Source of the DNA: Deltaproteobacteria bacterium
GTDB lineage: Bacteria > Myxococcota > B64-G9
Assembly: GCA_019307065.1 (NCBI GenBank)
Contig: JAFDKH010000036.1
Coordinates: 1-39,943, forward strand
DNA: 39,943 nucleotides
Direction: 5' to 3'
Shown here: one piece after another, positions 17,276-25,940 of the stretch
How positions within the stretch are numbered: position 1 is the stretch's first letter
Layout of the letters: every line of letters begins with the position of its first letter
Notes under the pieces: generated by a model
What the model was told of the DNA's origin: nothing
Database searches by the model: none
Seen by the model: only the letters and a program-made list of their open reading frames with translations
Program-made: the position numbers and the translations under genes

Positions 17276-18724
17276 ATGAATCAGCTGTTGCGATTATCGG
17301 CCACCCAATTGGCCGGCCTGATTAGAAACCGTGAAGTCTCTTCGAGCGAAGTCGTCGGGGTGCATATTGAGCGGATCAAACAGGTCAACCCGATCATCAA
17401 CGCGGTCGTGGTCAAGCGTTTCGAGCTGGCCGTCGAAGAGGCCAAACGTGCCGATCGGGAATTGAAATCGTCCGGCAAAGACCGGCTTGGGCCCCTGCAT
17501 GGTGTCCCCTGTACAATAAAAGAAAGCTTTGCGCTAAGCGGCATGCCCAACAGCGGCGGACTGGTTGCCCGCAAAAACGTGATTTCCAAAAAAGATGCCA
17601 CCTGCGTGGCTCGCCTGCTGGCCGCCGGGGCGATTCCTCTGGGGGTTACCAATACATCCGAGCTGTGCATGTGGATGGAGTCGAGTAACCACCTCTACGG
17701 CCGCACCAATAATCCGTATGATCCCAAGCGCCACGTCGGGGGCAGTTCCGGCGGGGAAGGCGCCATCGTCGGGGCCGGGGGAACACCCTTTGGCCTGGGC
17801 GCCGACGTGGCCGGCTCGATTCGCCTGCCCGCTTTTTTCAACGGGGTTTTCGGGCACAAGCCGACCGGCTGCCTGGTGCCCAGCACCGGGCAATACCCGA
17901 TCGCCGCCAACCAGGCCCGCCGCTATTTGTGTACCGGACCGATAGCCCGCAAGGCCGAAGACCTGATGCCCTTGCTCGAGATCCTGGCCGGGCCTGACGG
18001 CCAGGATGAAGTCTGTCGCAAATTCGAGCTGGGAGATCCGGCCCAAGTAGATCTGTCAAAAATCAAAGTCCTCGACGTCGCCTCGAACGGCGCAATCGAA
18101 GTCGACCCGCAACTGCGCCAGGCCCAAGAGCGCGCTGCTAGAGCCCTGGCATCCGCCGGGGCAAAAGTCGAGCCGGCCGAGATTCCCGAGCTAAAAGATG
18201 CGTTTTATATCTGGTCGGCCATGATGCGCGCGGCCGGAGGGCCGACTTTTTCCGAGTTACTCGGAGAAGGCCGCGCGATAAATCTCTGGCTGGAATTGCC
18301 GCGCTGGGCATTGCGGCGATCGGTACATACCTTGCCGGCCCTGGGTCTGGCGGCCCTGGAGAAACTGCCCGATCTGATGCCGCGCCTCAACCGCAAGTCT
18401 TTAGAACGCGCGCCCGAGTTGAAGGCTGAGCTGGTCAGAAGAATCGGCCCGCAGGGTGTCATGCTCTACCCGACATTTTCGACGCCGGCCCAAATTCATC
18501 ACCGCGCGATTCTCAGGTTTTTCCATTCGGGTTACACATCGATTATGAACGTCATGGAGCTTCCGGCGACCCAGGTGCCCCTGGGCCTTAACTCGCAAGG
18601 TATCCCGCTGGGAGTCCAGGTAATCGCGACTCACGGCAACGATCACCTGACCATCGCCGTGGCCATGGCGCTTGAAAAAGCCCTGGGCGGCTGGCTACCG
18701 CCCTGGGAGGTGGGTGCAGTCTGA
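17276..18724 (+). CDS. Amidase-signature hydrolase, fatty-acid-amide-hydrolase (FAAH)-like
   Basis: Serine amidase with a Ser-cisSer-Lys triad. The lysine is K82 in GVPCTIKESF, the cis-serine is S158 in GGSSGGEGA and the nucleophile is S181 in GADVAGSIRLPAFFNG. The block GGSSGGEGAIVGAGG is the form seen in FAAH rather than GatA, and the gene has no gatB/gatC neighbours, so a role in tRNA amidation is unlikely. Length 482 aa is normal. The probable reaction is hydrolysis of an amide, perhaps N-acyl. The divergent acyl-CoA synthetase could use a released fatty acid, but that pairing is an inference. AGGGAGAG precedes ATG 17276. Confidence 0.87.
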   Translation: MNQLLRLSATQLAGLIRNREVSSSEVVGVHIERIKQVNPIINAVVVKRFELAVEEAKRADRELKSSGKDRLGPLHGVPCTIKESFALSGMPNSGGLVARKNVISKKDATCVARLLAAGAIPLGVTNTSELCMWMESSNHLYGRTNNPYDPKRHVGGSSGGEGAIVGAGGTPFGLGADVAGSIRLPAFFNGVFGHKPTGCLVPSTGQYPIAANQARRYLCTGPIARKAEDLMPLLEILAGPDGQDEVCRKFELGDPAQVDLSKIKVLDVASNGAIEVDPQLRQAQERAARALASAGAKVEPAEIPELKDAFYIWSAMMRAAGGPTFSELLGEGRAINLWLELPRWALRRSVHTLPALGLAALEKLPDLMPRLNRKSLERAPELKAELVRRIGPQGVMLYPTFSTPAQIHHRAILRFFHSGYTSIMNVMELPATQVPLGLNSQGIPLGVQVIATHGNDHLTIAVAMALEKALGGWLPPWEVGAV

Positions 18725-18860
18725 CCCAGCCTGGTAAGGCCTGACCCGCTCCGCCTGTTCCGTCGCCTGGGCTAACGGATTGAAAATTCAACTCTTTAAA
18801 TAATGGCCGGCTTGGCTCGCATCTTGCTCAATGGGTTGATAACCAATCAGGAGGTTGATC

Positions 18861-19568
18861 ATGCGTACCTACGCCAAAGACGACAAAGATGCGGCCTGCG
18901 AAACCCAGTCTAGAACCGCATACATGTTTTCTTCCGCTCAGTGTTTTGGGCCGTACGAAGTCCAGTCTTTATCCGCGGGAGGGGTCGTGGTGATCGGCCG
19001 CTACCTTCCCGAGAATGGCACGCGTGTAGACATACTATTACTCGAGTCCGGCAAGCGTCAGCTCAGGCTTCCGGCCCAGGTAATCTACACCGAGCAAACT
19101 GAACCAAAACTTTGTACCGGTGCCGTCGTTTTTCAAAAGCCGGCCTACGATCTGATCGAAAAGTGTGACATCGAAGAAATGCAGCCGCCCATAACGGGTG
19201 CCGAAAGCTGCGGGCCGATGGTTTTAGTCGTCGATGATTGCGAAGAAATATGCCGGGCCCTGAAGGGTGAGCTGGCAAAGCTCGGGCGTCGGGTTGTCTA
19301 TGCCCTGAACCCGATCGATGCCATCAGTATGCTGATCGATCCGGATTTGTCGATCGATTCGGTTGTAGTAGATCTTTTCTTAGGAGAGTACGACGGACTG
19401 GACGTATTGCACTTCATCAGTGAAAAAAGACCGGAGCTGCGCCGGGTACTTATCTCGGGCCGGGTTCGCAGCCAGCATCTCGATTTGGCCCAGGCCTCCG
19501 GCAGTGCCCACGCGGTTGTGCCCAAGCCGTGGGACCCTGACCATCTCGCCCGCGCGCTCGAGTTGTGA
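18861..19568 (+). CDS. PilZ-like domain plus response-regulator receiver domain
   Basis: Cytoplasmic signalling protein of 235 aa. Residues about 20-100 resemble a PilZ domain (LSAGGVVVIGRYLPENGTRVDILLL and LRLPAQVIYTE), but the c-di-GMP contacts RxxxR and D/NxSxxG are not clearly intact. Residues about 120-235 are a receiver domain: acidic pair VVDD (125-126), phospho-acceptor Asp about 171 in VVVDLFLGEYDG, and Lys about 222 in VPKPW. No DNA-binding output follows. ATG 18861 has AGGAGG six bases upstream. Similar PilZ-REC proteins occur in Myxococcota motility and chemotaxis-like pathways; no partner kinase is encoded nearby. Confidence 0.8.
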   Translation: MRTYAKDDKDAACETQSRTAYMFSSAQCFGPYEVQSLSAGGVVVIGRYLPENGTRVDILLLESGKRQLRLPAQVIYTEQTEPKLCTGAVVFQKPAYDLIEKCDIEEMQPPITGAESCGPMVLVVDDCEEICRALKGELAKLGRRVVYALNPIDAISMLIDPDLSIDSVVVDLFLGEYDGLDVLHFISEKRPELRRVLISGRVRSQHLDLAQASGSAHAVVPKPWDPDHLARALEL

Positions 19569-19615
19569 CTGCCAGATAGTGGCCCTAATAAAACTTTCGT
19601 CTTCCGAGTTCAAGG

Positions 19616-21349
19616 CTACTGCCGCGAGGCCTCGATACTCCAGCGATTGAGAGTCCCGCTGTCTATGTTCTGGTGGTCGCTGATTGTCAGGGTCCAAGTG
19701 CCCGTAGCATCCAGGCCGTCGAACTCGTCTGTGTGAAAAGTATCTCGGATGCTTACGTTGTAGTAGTCGTCGACCCGGTCGCGAAGAACGAAAACGGTCC
19801 CGTCGTGCTCCAGGGTGATGCGCAGGTCGCCGAGCCAGGAATGATCGAGATCGATTTCGATCTCCAACTCGCCGACGATCAGCGAATCCGGAACCTGGAT
19901 CAGGCTGGTGACCCCGGCCGGGTCGTCGTCGGGGATGTCGGTTGGCTCTTCGTTGGAATAACTGATTGTATCGGGATCCGGTTGTTCGCACAGGCTTCCG
20001 TCGGGCGAGAAGCAATTGGTCCGGGCGCCGGAGACGCCATAGCAGGAATTGTAGGTATAGCGGCTGATGGCGCTCAGGACTTCCCCGTAGGAGACGCTGC
20101 CTTCTTGCGCAGCCCCCTGGAAGGTGGCTGCCAGGAAAGAGGCGATGACCTTGGGTTGCGGCGCGGCAGGTGTTTCCATGATGTTCGAGATCACGTCGGC
20201 CTTGTCCCAACTGCCCTTGCCGTCCAGGATGGCCCGCACGTAATACTCGTACCCGAGACAGCCGTTGAAGAAGAAGATTTGATAGGTGTCCGGGTAGATT
20301 CCCTCGCGCTGCCAGAAATTACTGGTGCCCATGATGGAGTGCCCGTTGTAGACGATGATCTCGTGGGTCTTGACCGCCGCGTCGAAGACGTCGGCATGCT
20401 TGAGATCGCCAAGCCCGGCGAAGTCTGACGGACTGGAAACGTCGACGATCTGCTCTATATTGTTTTGAGTTCTGCTGAAGCGGGCTAACCCGGCCGGCGA
20501 AGTACTCTGCACGAAGCCGGCCGCTTCCATTTTGCGCATGAAAGACTGCATCGACCTGAAGCCCTTGTCTTCCTCGATCGGGCCGCCGCCGCCGAAAGCT
20601 CCGAAAAAGATCACCGCCTCGACCCGACCGTCTGCGATGAGCTGGTCGTATTCCGGGTAGCGTGGTCCATCTTTCGGGATCATGCCGGTCACGGTCGCCG
20701 TCATGGTTGCCATCTCGATTTGGCACTCGCTGCGATCCGGATCCCAGAAGTACCAGTAGGTCTCATCCCACAGTTCGTGGGAACCGTGGGACGCGCAAGT
20801 TTCTCCCGCGCTTCCCACCAGGAAGTAGGGATAGAGCGGGACCGTGGCCTCGTAGATCTTGCCCACCAAAGCCTCGGGCTGATCCGGCTTGTAGACCACC
20901 GCGTTGATGCCGCTGATGCGGAAATGGTTCAGCTTCTCGAGCGGCGTGGTGTAGACGTTAACGTCCTCGGCATCTACCCAGATTCCGTCCAACAGCCACT
21001 CAACGGAGCGATCTTGCTCCGGCACGACCATCTGGGATTCGATAAACAGCTTATGCTTCTTGCGCAGGTAAGTCAGTGCGAACTGGGAGAGATCGTTCGG
21101 CCCGGTCACGGCTTGCCACTTGCCGGGAGTGTGGATATCGCTCTCCAGCGTAATCTCCACCTCGGGAGCGTTGACCGCAGAAACCCAACCGGTGTCTGCC
21201 TTGTCAGTATTCCTGAAGTCCTCCAGGAAGGGGTTGTCGTCGTCCGGATCTCCGGTTAGGCCGCCGCAGCCGACGGCCAGGGCGCAGATCGCCAGAAGTG
21301 CGCAAATGTGTGCGAGCCAGGTGTTGGCTTTGTTTTCATGAATTCTCAC
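19616..21349 (-). CDS. Lipoprotein with possible His/Cys caspase-like core and C-terminal P-domain
   Basis: Secreted lipoprotein of 577 aa. The start is GTG 21349, preceded by AAAGGA. The signal ends in AVGC (Cys28), followed by an acidic linker. The middle (about 240-440) has VEAVIFFGAFGGGG, then EIIVYNGHS with His337 and IFFFNGCLGY with Cys364. That strand-His, strand-Cys arrangement recalls clan CD peptidases (caspase, gingipain), although the usual second-position Gly after His is Ser-Ile-Met-Gly here. Residues about 478-577 are a proprotein-convertase P-domain (LDHSWLGDLRITLEHDGT, then ATGTWTLTISD and GTLNRWSIE). Protease activity is inference; the P-domain assignment is firm. Confidence 0.75.
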   Translation of the reverse strand: MRIHENKANTWLAHICALLAICALAVGCGGLTGDPDDDNPFLEDFRNTDKADTGWVSAVNAPEVEITLESDIHTPGKWQAVTGPNDLSQFALTYLRKKHKLFIESQMVVPEQDRSVEWLLDGIWVDAEDVNVYTTPLEKLNHFRISGINAVVYKPDQPEALVGKIYEATVPLYPYFLVGSAGETCASHGSHELWDETYWYFWDPDRSECQIEMATMTATVTGMIPKDGPRYPEYDQLIADGRVEAVIFFGAFGGGGPIEEDKGFRSMQSFMRKMEAAGFVQSTSPAGLARFSRTQNNIEQIVDVSSPSDFAGLGDLKHADVFDAAVKTHEIIVYNGHSIMGTSNFWQREGIYPDTYQIFFFNGCLGYEYYVRAILDGKGSWDKADVISNIMETPAAPQPKVIASFLAATFQGAAQEGSVSYGEVLSAISRYTYNSCYGVSGARTNCFSPDGSLCEQPDPDTISYSNEEPTDIPDDDPAGVTSLIQVPDSLIVGELEIEIDLDHSWLGDLRITLEHDGTVFVLRDRVDDYYNVSIRDTFHTDEFDGLDATGTWTLTISDHQNIDSGTLNRWSIEASRQ

Positions 21350-21581
21350 AAGAATTCCTTTCAGACTAAGGATCATGGTTAGCAGCCCTATTCGCAAAAA
21401 ACGCACCAGAACCAGGGGCCCAGCGAAGATCATTGTATTGGCTGGATATTTTGTTGACTACCGGATTTATCTCGCGCACCCGACCGTTACCCCGGTGCTA
21501 CGCCGAGAGATGCCCTGGTGATAATATTCTTGCATGATTACAGGAGTTAAGGCGCGCGTCTCGATCTTCGCCCTATTGTAT

Positions 21582-21607
21582 CCAAAGGGTGTCGCCAAAG
21601 GGTGTCG
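21582..21607 (+). repeat. 13-bp direct repeat beside the large inverted repeat
   Basis: CCAAAGGGTGTCG occurs twice in immediate tandem (21582-21594 and 21595-21607). The second copy runs into the left arm of the inverted repeat at 21601. Confidence 0.7.
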
Positions 21608-21680
21608 GAGGGTCTCATATCTCATTTTCCCACTCTTCATGTGATCCGAAAGAAAATGAGATATGAGACCCTCCGACACC
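21601..21680. repeat. Perfect 29-bp inverted repeat with 22-base loop
   Basis: The arms 21601-21629 and 21652-21680 are exact reverse complements (they start GGTGTCGGAGGGTCTC and end GACCCTCCGACACC). The repeat lies in a 337-base gap between the start of the P-domain lipoprotein and the end of the glycosyltransferase gene, both on the minus strand. It begins six bases past the glycosyltransferase stop. No T-run follows, so it is not a standard terminator. The symmetry makes both strands encode similar short frames, so nothing else in the gap looks like a gene. It may be a small palindromic mobile element. Confidence 0.8.
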
Positions 21681-21686
21681 GTGGTT

Positions 21687-23420
21687 TTAAGGTTTCGTTT
21701 GAGTCAGGTCGTAAACAAGAACGATCGGCACCTCGTCGATATATAGACCGTGGGCGACTTTTTTGTGCCCGGTTTTGTTCCAGATCCGGTATTCGCTGTC
21801 GACGAACTCGCGATGGTATTGGTAGGCGGTCAGGTCCGAGTGGTCCGGCAGCCAGGCGATCCGCAAGTCGCTGCGTAAATATCCATCGCGTTTGTAGGTC
21901 CGGTAACATTCAGCGTTGACTTCGTGCAAATGGAGCCGGGCTCCCCGCGGAGCATTTTCGTTGATCCAGGGCAAGACCCCGGTCACGTTGTTGGACCAGT
22001 ACTGGCGCTGCATGCCCAGATCGGCCGCGCCGGCAACGCCGCCGGCCAACTCGTTGTAATACGACGAGCCATAGCTGCCGATATGAATGAGACCCAAGAG
22101 CGAAGGTAAAAGCACCAGGGTGCTGACACCAAAATAGATTCGTTGCCGGGTCAAGTGCCAGCGTTCCAACTGGGCGGGCAGCCGGTTGATAATCTGGGCA
22201 AGCGCCAGGCCTCCCATCAAGCAGATAAACGGCATGGCATGCAGCCAGTGTTTCATTCCGCCGAAAATGGGTACCGACGGGATAGCAATAATCATCAGCG
22301 GGATGAAAGCGTTCAGGACAATCAGCCAGCGATCGGAAGGGTTCAAGAGATCCGCTTCGGGATCTGTTGCTGCGGAAGGGGTCTGCGCCCCGCTAAGCCG
22401 CGAAAAAAACCGATAAGTTGTCTTGAGCGGCTGGCCGAGGCTCTTGCCGGCCAGGCGGTAGAAACCCCAGGCGCCCAATGCCAGAGTCGGCAGCGGCAAA
22501 GTCAAGGCAGTCACCGCAAAAGGGTAAAGCCAGGGAAAGGGCGCATCGGTCAGGAGCCGGCCGAAGTATTCCCAGTAGTAGTTGATGTGATTCAGATGAA
22601 AACCGAAATACCAGCCGATGCGTTCGATAGTCTGGTGCCAAATAAAGGGCCAGTGCAGAAAGAATACCAGCGGGCCCAGGATCAACATGCTGAAAAATGC
22701 CAACGGAATACGCGGCATTTTCAACCCTTTACGGGAAATCGAAAGGGTCTTGCCCTCGGTCAACAGCCAGTGCAGCACCAGCAAGGGCGGCAGGAAAAAG
22801 GCGTTGTGCTTGACCGAGATGGCCAGGCCCCAAATCAGGCCGGTTGCAATTCCCCAGCTGAACGAGATCTTGGATTTGCGATAGGCCATTACGGTTGCCA
22901 GCCAGAGCACAGCGACCGGCATGTCGAAGCAGGCCAATTGGGCATGATAAAAGTGACGCGGGGCTAAGATGAAAGCCAGGGCGGCAAAAAGCCCCACTTG
23001 GCGCGAAGCCAGTGAGCAACCGAATAGAAACAATAGAGCCACGCCCAAAGCGGAAAAAAGTATAGCCGGCAGGCGCATGGCCGTAACGTAGGCACCGGCT
23101 TGATCGGCGGGCCACTTGTTTGCAGAATAAGTTTTTTGCGGGGCCAGGGCCAGGTAGCTTAAAGCCATCAGGTTTTTGACCAGGACCGGGTGTTCGCGAT
23201 TGATTTCATAGTAGCGCCGAATGATCGGCTCACTGAAGGCAGTCGTTGGATTTTGGCCGAGCTCTCTAAACCAGCCGGCATAGCGTTCGGCAGCATCGAA
23301 ATAATAACCCTCGTCGCGAGTCAGCCCCAGGTTGGGAGAAGACAACAGCAGAACGACAGTTACGGCCAGACCTAAACCCAGGGCGATAAAACCGTTTTGG
23401 TGGCGCTTGAAAAATTTCAT
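21687..23420 (-). CDS. Glycosyltransferase family 39-like (ArnT/PMT type) membrane protein
   Basis: Inner-membrane GT-C glycosyltransferase of 577 aa with many hydrophobic helices. After the first helix the periplasmic loop has TRDEGYYFDAAERYAGWF with the acidic pair Asp36-Glu37, the usual catalytic site of the ArnT/PMT group. The next loop has REHPVLVKNLMALSYLAL, the family's E/D-H-P-x-L-x-K element. It probably transfers a sugar from a polyprenyl-phosphate donor to a lipid, protein or glycan; the acceptor is unknown. ATG 23420 overlaps the stop of the upstream gene by four bases (ATGA), which fixes this start against the longer frame. Confidence 0.8.
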   Translation of the reverse strand: MKFFKRHQNGFIALGLGLAVTVVLLLSSPNLGLTRDEGYYFDAAERYAGWFRELGQNPTTAFSEPIIRRYYEINREHPVLVKNLMALSYLALAPQKTYSANKWPADQAGAYVTAMRLPAILFSALGVALLFLFGCSLASRQVGLFAALAFILAPRHFYHAQLACFDMPVAVLWLATVMAYRKSKISFSWGIATGLIWGLAISVKHNAFFLPPLLVLHWLLTEGKTLSISRKGLKMPRIPLAFFSMLILGPLVFFLHWPFIWHQTIERIGWYFGFHLNHINYYWEYFGRLLTDAPFPWLYPFAVTALTLPLPTLALGAWGFYRLAGKSLGQPLKTTYRFFSRLSGAQTPSAATDPEADLLNPSDRWLIVLNAFIPLMIIAIPSVPIFGGMKHWLHAMPFICLMGGLALAQIINRLPAQLERWHLTRQRIYFGVSTLVLLPSLLGLIHIGSYGSSYYNELAGGVAGAADLGMQRQYWSNNVTGVLPWINENAPRGARLHLHEVNAECYRTYKRDGYLRSDLRIAWLPDHSDLTAYQYHREFVDSEYRIWNKTGHKKVAHGLYIDEVPIVLVYDLTQTKP

Positions 23421-24319
23421 CCGCGCACCTGCCCGTCGAAACAAAAGTGGCGCATGCCGCCGTTTTTTGCCTTGACCACAAAGGTGACTTCATGCGGACC
23501 GGGACCGTATGAGCTCAGGTCGAATCGCCGCGCAAAATATCCGCTCTGGTTCTGCTGAACTATTTTTCCTATTTCACGCCCATTCAGTAAAACCTGCAGA
23601 GTGACGTCGGCCCCGTCGGGTGTCCGGGCGGCCGGGGGTGTAAAGCCGGTGTGTACCAGGAGAGTCTTGCCGCCGGGCACCTGGCGATAGATGATCTCAA
23701 TAGGATCATCGGCCGGATGGGCCCAGATGACTTCCCGGGGATCGTCGCCCAGTTCGACGATCATCCGGCCGACGTAGTTCCAGTCGTGGCGGCTGCAGAC
23801 CCAGCGGTTATCTATCCAGCGCGCACATTGTTTGGCCGAATTCTTGGAGCGCATCAGTACCTGGGCGCTTTTGAGCTCTTTGCGAAAGTCATACAGGACT
23901 TCGGCCCGGTCGGGCAGGCGGTAGCTCTTCAGCACCAGGCTGCCGTGCTGCTGTTCTTTTTCGAGCTGATAGGTCTCGTCTAAAAAAGGACCGGACAGGT
24001 CGTTGTGATGCCCCGGCAGGCTGATAACCCAGAGTCGGGAATAAAGTGAAAGATCTTCGGCTGCCAGATCTCTGACCTGAACAAAAGAAAGATCGCCGAC
24101 ATATTCGCGGGCCCGGGCGGCCCACCAGGGCCGTGTAGCAATTGCATCTCCGTCTTTGAATTCAGATCGAATTGTTTTTTCGACTTGCTTATAGTCGGCC
24201 GGGATCGGTGACAGGGCCGGATCGATCAGCCAGAAAAACAGCGAATACAGGCTGATCCCCAACAGTAAAGCCAAGGGCCACAGGCGCTGAGCCTGCTGGC
24301 TGGGCAGAAGCAAGGACAC
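23417..24319 (-). CDS. Membrane-anchored periplasmic protein coupled to the glycosyltransferase
   Basis: Protein of 300 aa. It has one hydrophobic helix near the start (about 12-32), then a soluble part. Residues about 40-100 (DGDAIATRPWWAARAREYVGD) resemble the C-terminal periplasmic domain found after the helices in many GT39/GT83-like enzymes. The C-terminal third (about 215-300) looks like an all-beta carbohydrate-binding-type domain. I do not recognise a named family. GTG 24319 is the only early start. The four-base overlap with the downstream glycosyltransferase implies a functional pair; it may be a split-off domain of a glycosyltransferase. Confidence 0.65.
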   Translation of the reverse strand: MSLLLPSQQAQRLWPLALLLGISLYSLFFWLIDPALSPIPADYKQVEKTIRSEFKDGDAIATRPWWAARAREYVGDLSFVQVRDLAAEDLSLYSRLWVISLPGHHNDLSGPFLDETYQLEKEQQHGSLVLKSYRLPDRAEVLYDFRKELKSAQVLMRSKNSAKQCARWIDNRWVCSRHDWNYVGRMIVELGDDPREVIWAHPADDPIEIIYRQVPGGKTLLVHTGFTPPAARTPDGADVTLQVLLNGREIGKIVQQNQSGYFARRFDLSSYGPGPHEVTFVVKAKNGGMRHFCFDGQVRG

Positions 24320-24400
24320 GCCTAGTTTCTAGCAAAGATCGGCAGGAATGTACAAATAACCCCGTGTAAAAACAGCCCTGTCATCCCGGCATGGAGGGTG

Positions 24401-24480
24401 TTGTCATCCCGGTGTGCTTCTGGCCGGGACCCAGTCTTCGCTATATGGATTCCGGTTAGAAACTTGCCGGAATGACGTGC
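24401..24480 (+). repeat. 80-bp dispersed palindromic repeat, copy 2
   Basis: Starts TTGTCATCCCGG and ends GCCGGAATGACGTGC, with the same CCAGTCTTCGCT core as copy 1 at 15221-15300. This copy keeps better pairing: GTCATCCCGG with CCGGAATGAC at the ends, and CCCGG/CCGGG inside. A third, short fragment (CTGTCATCCCGGCATGG, about 24379-24395) lies just before it. It sits between the end of the beta-barrel gene and the next gene. Confidence 0.7.
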
Positions 24481-24527
24481 GCTGGGCATGTTCAACAACT
24501 TGGAGGTGAACGCAGTCGAACGACGTA

Positions 24528-25940
24528 TCAGAAAGTGTAACTGGCGCCCAGGCCGACCGACCAGTCGTTGACCGATTCGTATACGCCGCTCTCCGGGTCG
24601 AGCTGCCAGATGCGCCAGTACTGACCCAGGACATACAAGAAAGAAGTGATTTGATATCTGGCTTCGACCAGGAAGAGGCTCTTGTCGTCGAAGGTAAAAG
24701 CCTCGGAGGCCCCTTCGAAATTGTGCTTGTAATAGTAACAGCCGAACTGAACAACTTCGAAGGCCGGGACATCCAGATACATGCGCAAGTTGGAATTAAA
24801 CGGGCCGTCATAGTCGTCGTAGGAAGCCCCGATAGTGAACCATTCGTTTACCTTGAAGACCAGCTCGGCATAGTAACCGTTGAGGTTCTTGTCGCTCTGG
24901 TCCGCCAACATCTCGAGCACCTGGCGTTTGGGCAGCATGGTTTCGGTGCCGCTGGCTTCGTTTTTAAAGGGATAGGCGAATTTCTGTATTTCATAATAGC
25001 TGTTGAAATAAGCCGGGATGTAGTCGGCCGTGAAATAGCGGTACTCGATCCGGGCCGACAAATCCATCGAGATGACCGGGATGTGAAACACGCTCAGGAT
25101 GCCGGCATGGTAGCCGATTCCGCCGCTTAAAATGCCGTTCAGATCCATATAAGGCGTCATGGTCAGCCAGGAAGTATTCAGTACCCGAAACTCGATATCA
25201 CCGCCCATGATCGTGGCTGCTTTTTTTTCGTCTACTCGCGGATAGCCGCCATCCATCTCGAATGTTCCCGGATCGACCCCGGGCACCAGGCTATAGGGGG
25301 CGATCGCGTCGGAGACCGTGGTGAAACCGACCGCCAGATTGTTCATGTATGACTCGCTGTCGATAAACGACCAGGGCCGGACATAGGCCCGGCCGCCGAA
25401 GAGGGTCGGATAGAACATGTGATTGATCATGGTTTCGACGCCGCCATAGTCGGTGTTCAGATCGAACACCAGGCCCATCTTGTAGTGATCCAGGTCGATG
25501 TTGTTGTAGTAGTGGCTGACAATTGTTCCGTGGCCCAGGCTGGCGCCGGGCAGATCGCCGACGATCAAGTAAATGAATTCACCTTTGCGACCGTAACGGA
25601 AATAGCGAATGATCTTGAGATAGTCGCTGAACTCGTCCCAATCTTCTTTTCTAAAAACGGAAGCGGATTCTTCGTTCTGGGGATCATTGTCCATCAAGCG
25701 CAGGCGCAAGGGTACCCGCACGCCGAAGCCGATCTTGCCGAAGTCCATCGAGAAATCGAGGTTGATCGTCATGAAGAGATCGCCGTCGATTTGACCCATG
25801 TTCAGATCGCCGCCCACCCGGCCGAGCATATCGGTCGAGGAGGCCCCTACGGCGCCCTTGATCGAATCCGGGCTCTGGGCGAAGACGCTGCCGCTCAGCG
25901 CAACCACTATGATTATCGCGATACAACCAGCCTTGTTCAT
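24528..25940 (-). CDS. Outer-membrane beta-barrel protein of the ECF sigma operon
   Basis: Exported protein of 470 aa. The signal peptide (1-21) is cleaved at VFA-QS. The body alternates polar and aromatic residues in many short amphipathic strands, with Tyr- and Asp-rich turns. It ends in GASYTF with a terminal Phe, the usual recognition end for barrel assembly. It has no TonB box or plug-like region that I can see. ATG 25940 overlaps the stop of the upstream periplasmic protein by four bases. As the last gene of the sigma operon it is a likely target or partner of that envelope-stress module. Function unknown. Confidence 0.75.
   Translation of the reverse strand: MNKAGCIAIIIVVALSGSVFAQSPDSIKGAVGASSTDMLGRVGGDLNMGQIDGDLFMTINLDFSMDFGKIGFGVRVPLRLRLMDNDPQNEESASVFRKEDWDEFSDYLKIIRYFRYGRKGEFIYLIVGDLPGASLGHGTIVSHYYNNIDLDHYKMGLVFDLNTDYGGVETMINHMFYPTLFGGRAYVRPWSFIDSESYMNNLAVGFTTVSDAIAPYSLVPGVDPGTFEMDGGYPRVDEKKAATIMGGDIEFRVLNTSWLTMTPYMDLNGILSGGIGYHAGILSVFHIPVISMDLSARIEYRYFTADYIPAYFNSYYEIQKFAYPFKNEASGTETMLPKRQVLEMLADQSDKNLNGYYAELVFKVNEWFTIGASYDDYDGPFNSNLRMYLDVPAFEVVQFGCYYYKHNFEGASEAFTFDDKSLFLVEARYQITSFLYVLGQYWRIWQLDPESGVYESVNDWSVGLGASYTF

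Noticed and set aside
17276..18724. GatA (glutamyl-tRNA amidotransferase subunit)
   Set aside because: The GGSSGGEGA block is FAAH-like, and no gatB or gatC is nearby.
21467..21679. Short frames on both strands starting MSEGLISHF near the large inverted repeat
   Set aside because: Both are produced by the symmetry of the 29-bp inverted repeat. Neither has a ribosome site or a recognisable domain.
22143..22967. Long frame opposite the glycosyltransferase gene
   Set aside because: Composition is low-complexity Gln/Arg/Pro, with no domain. The minus strand codes a clear membrane enzyme with a coupled start.
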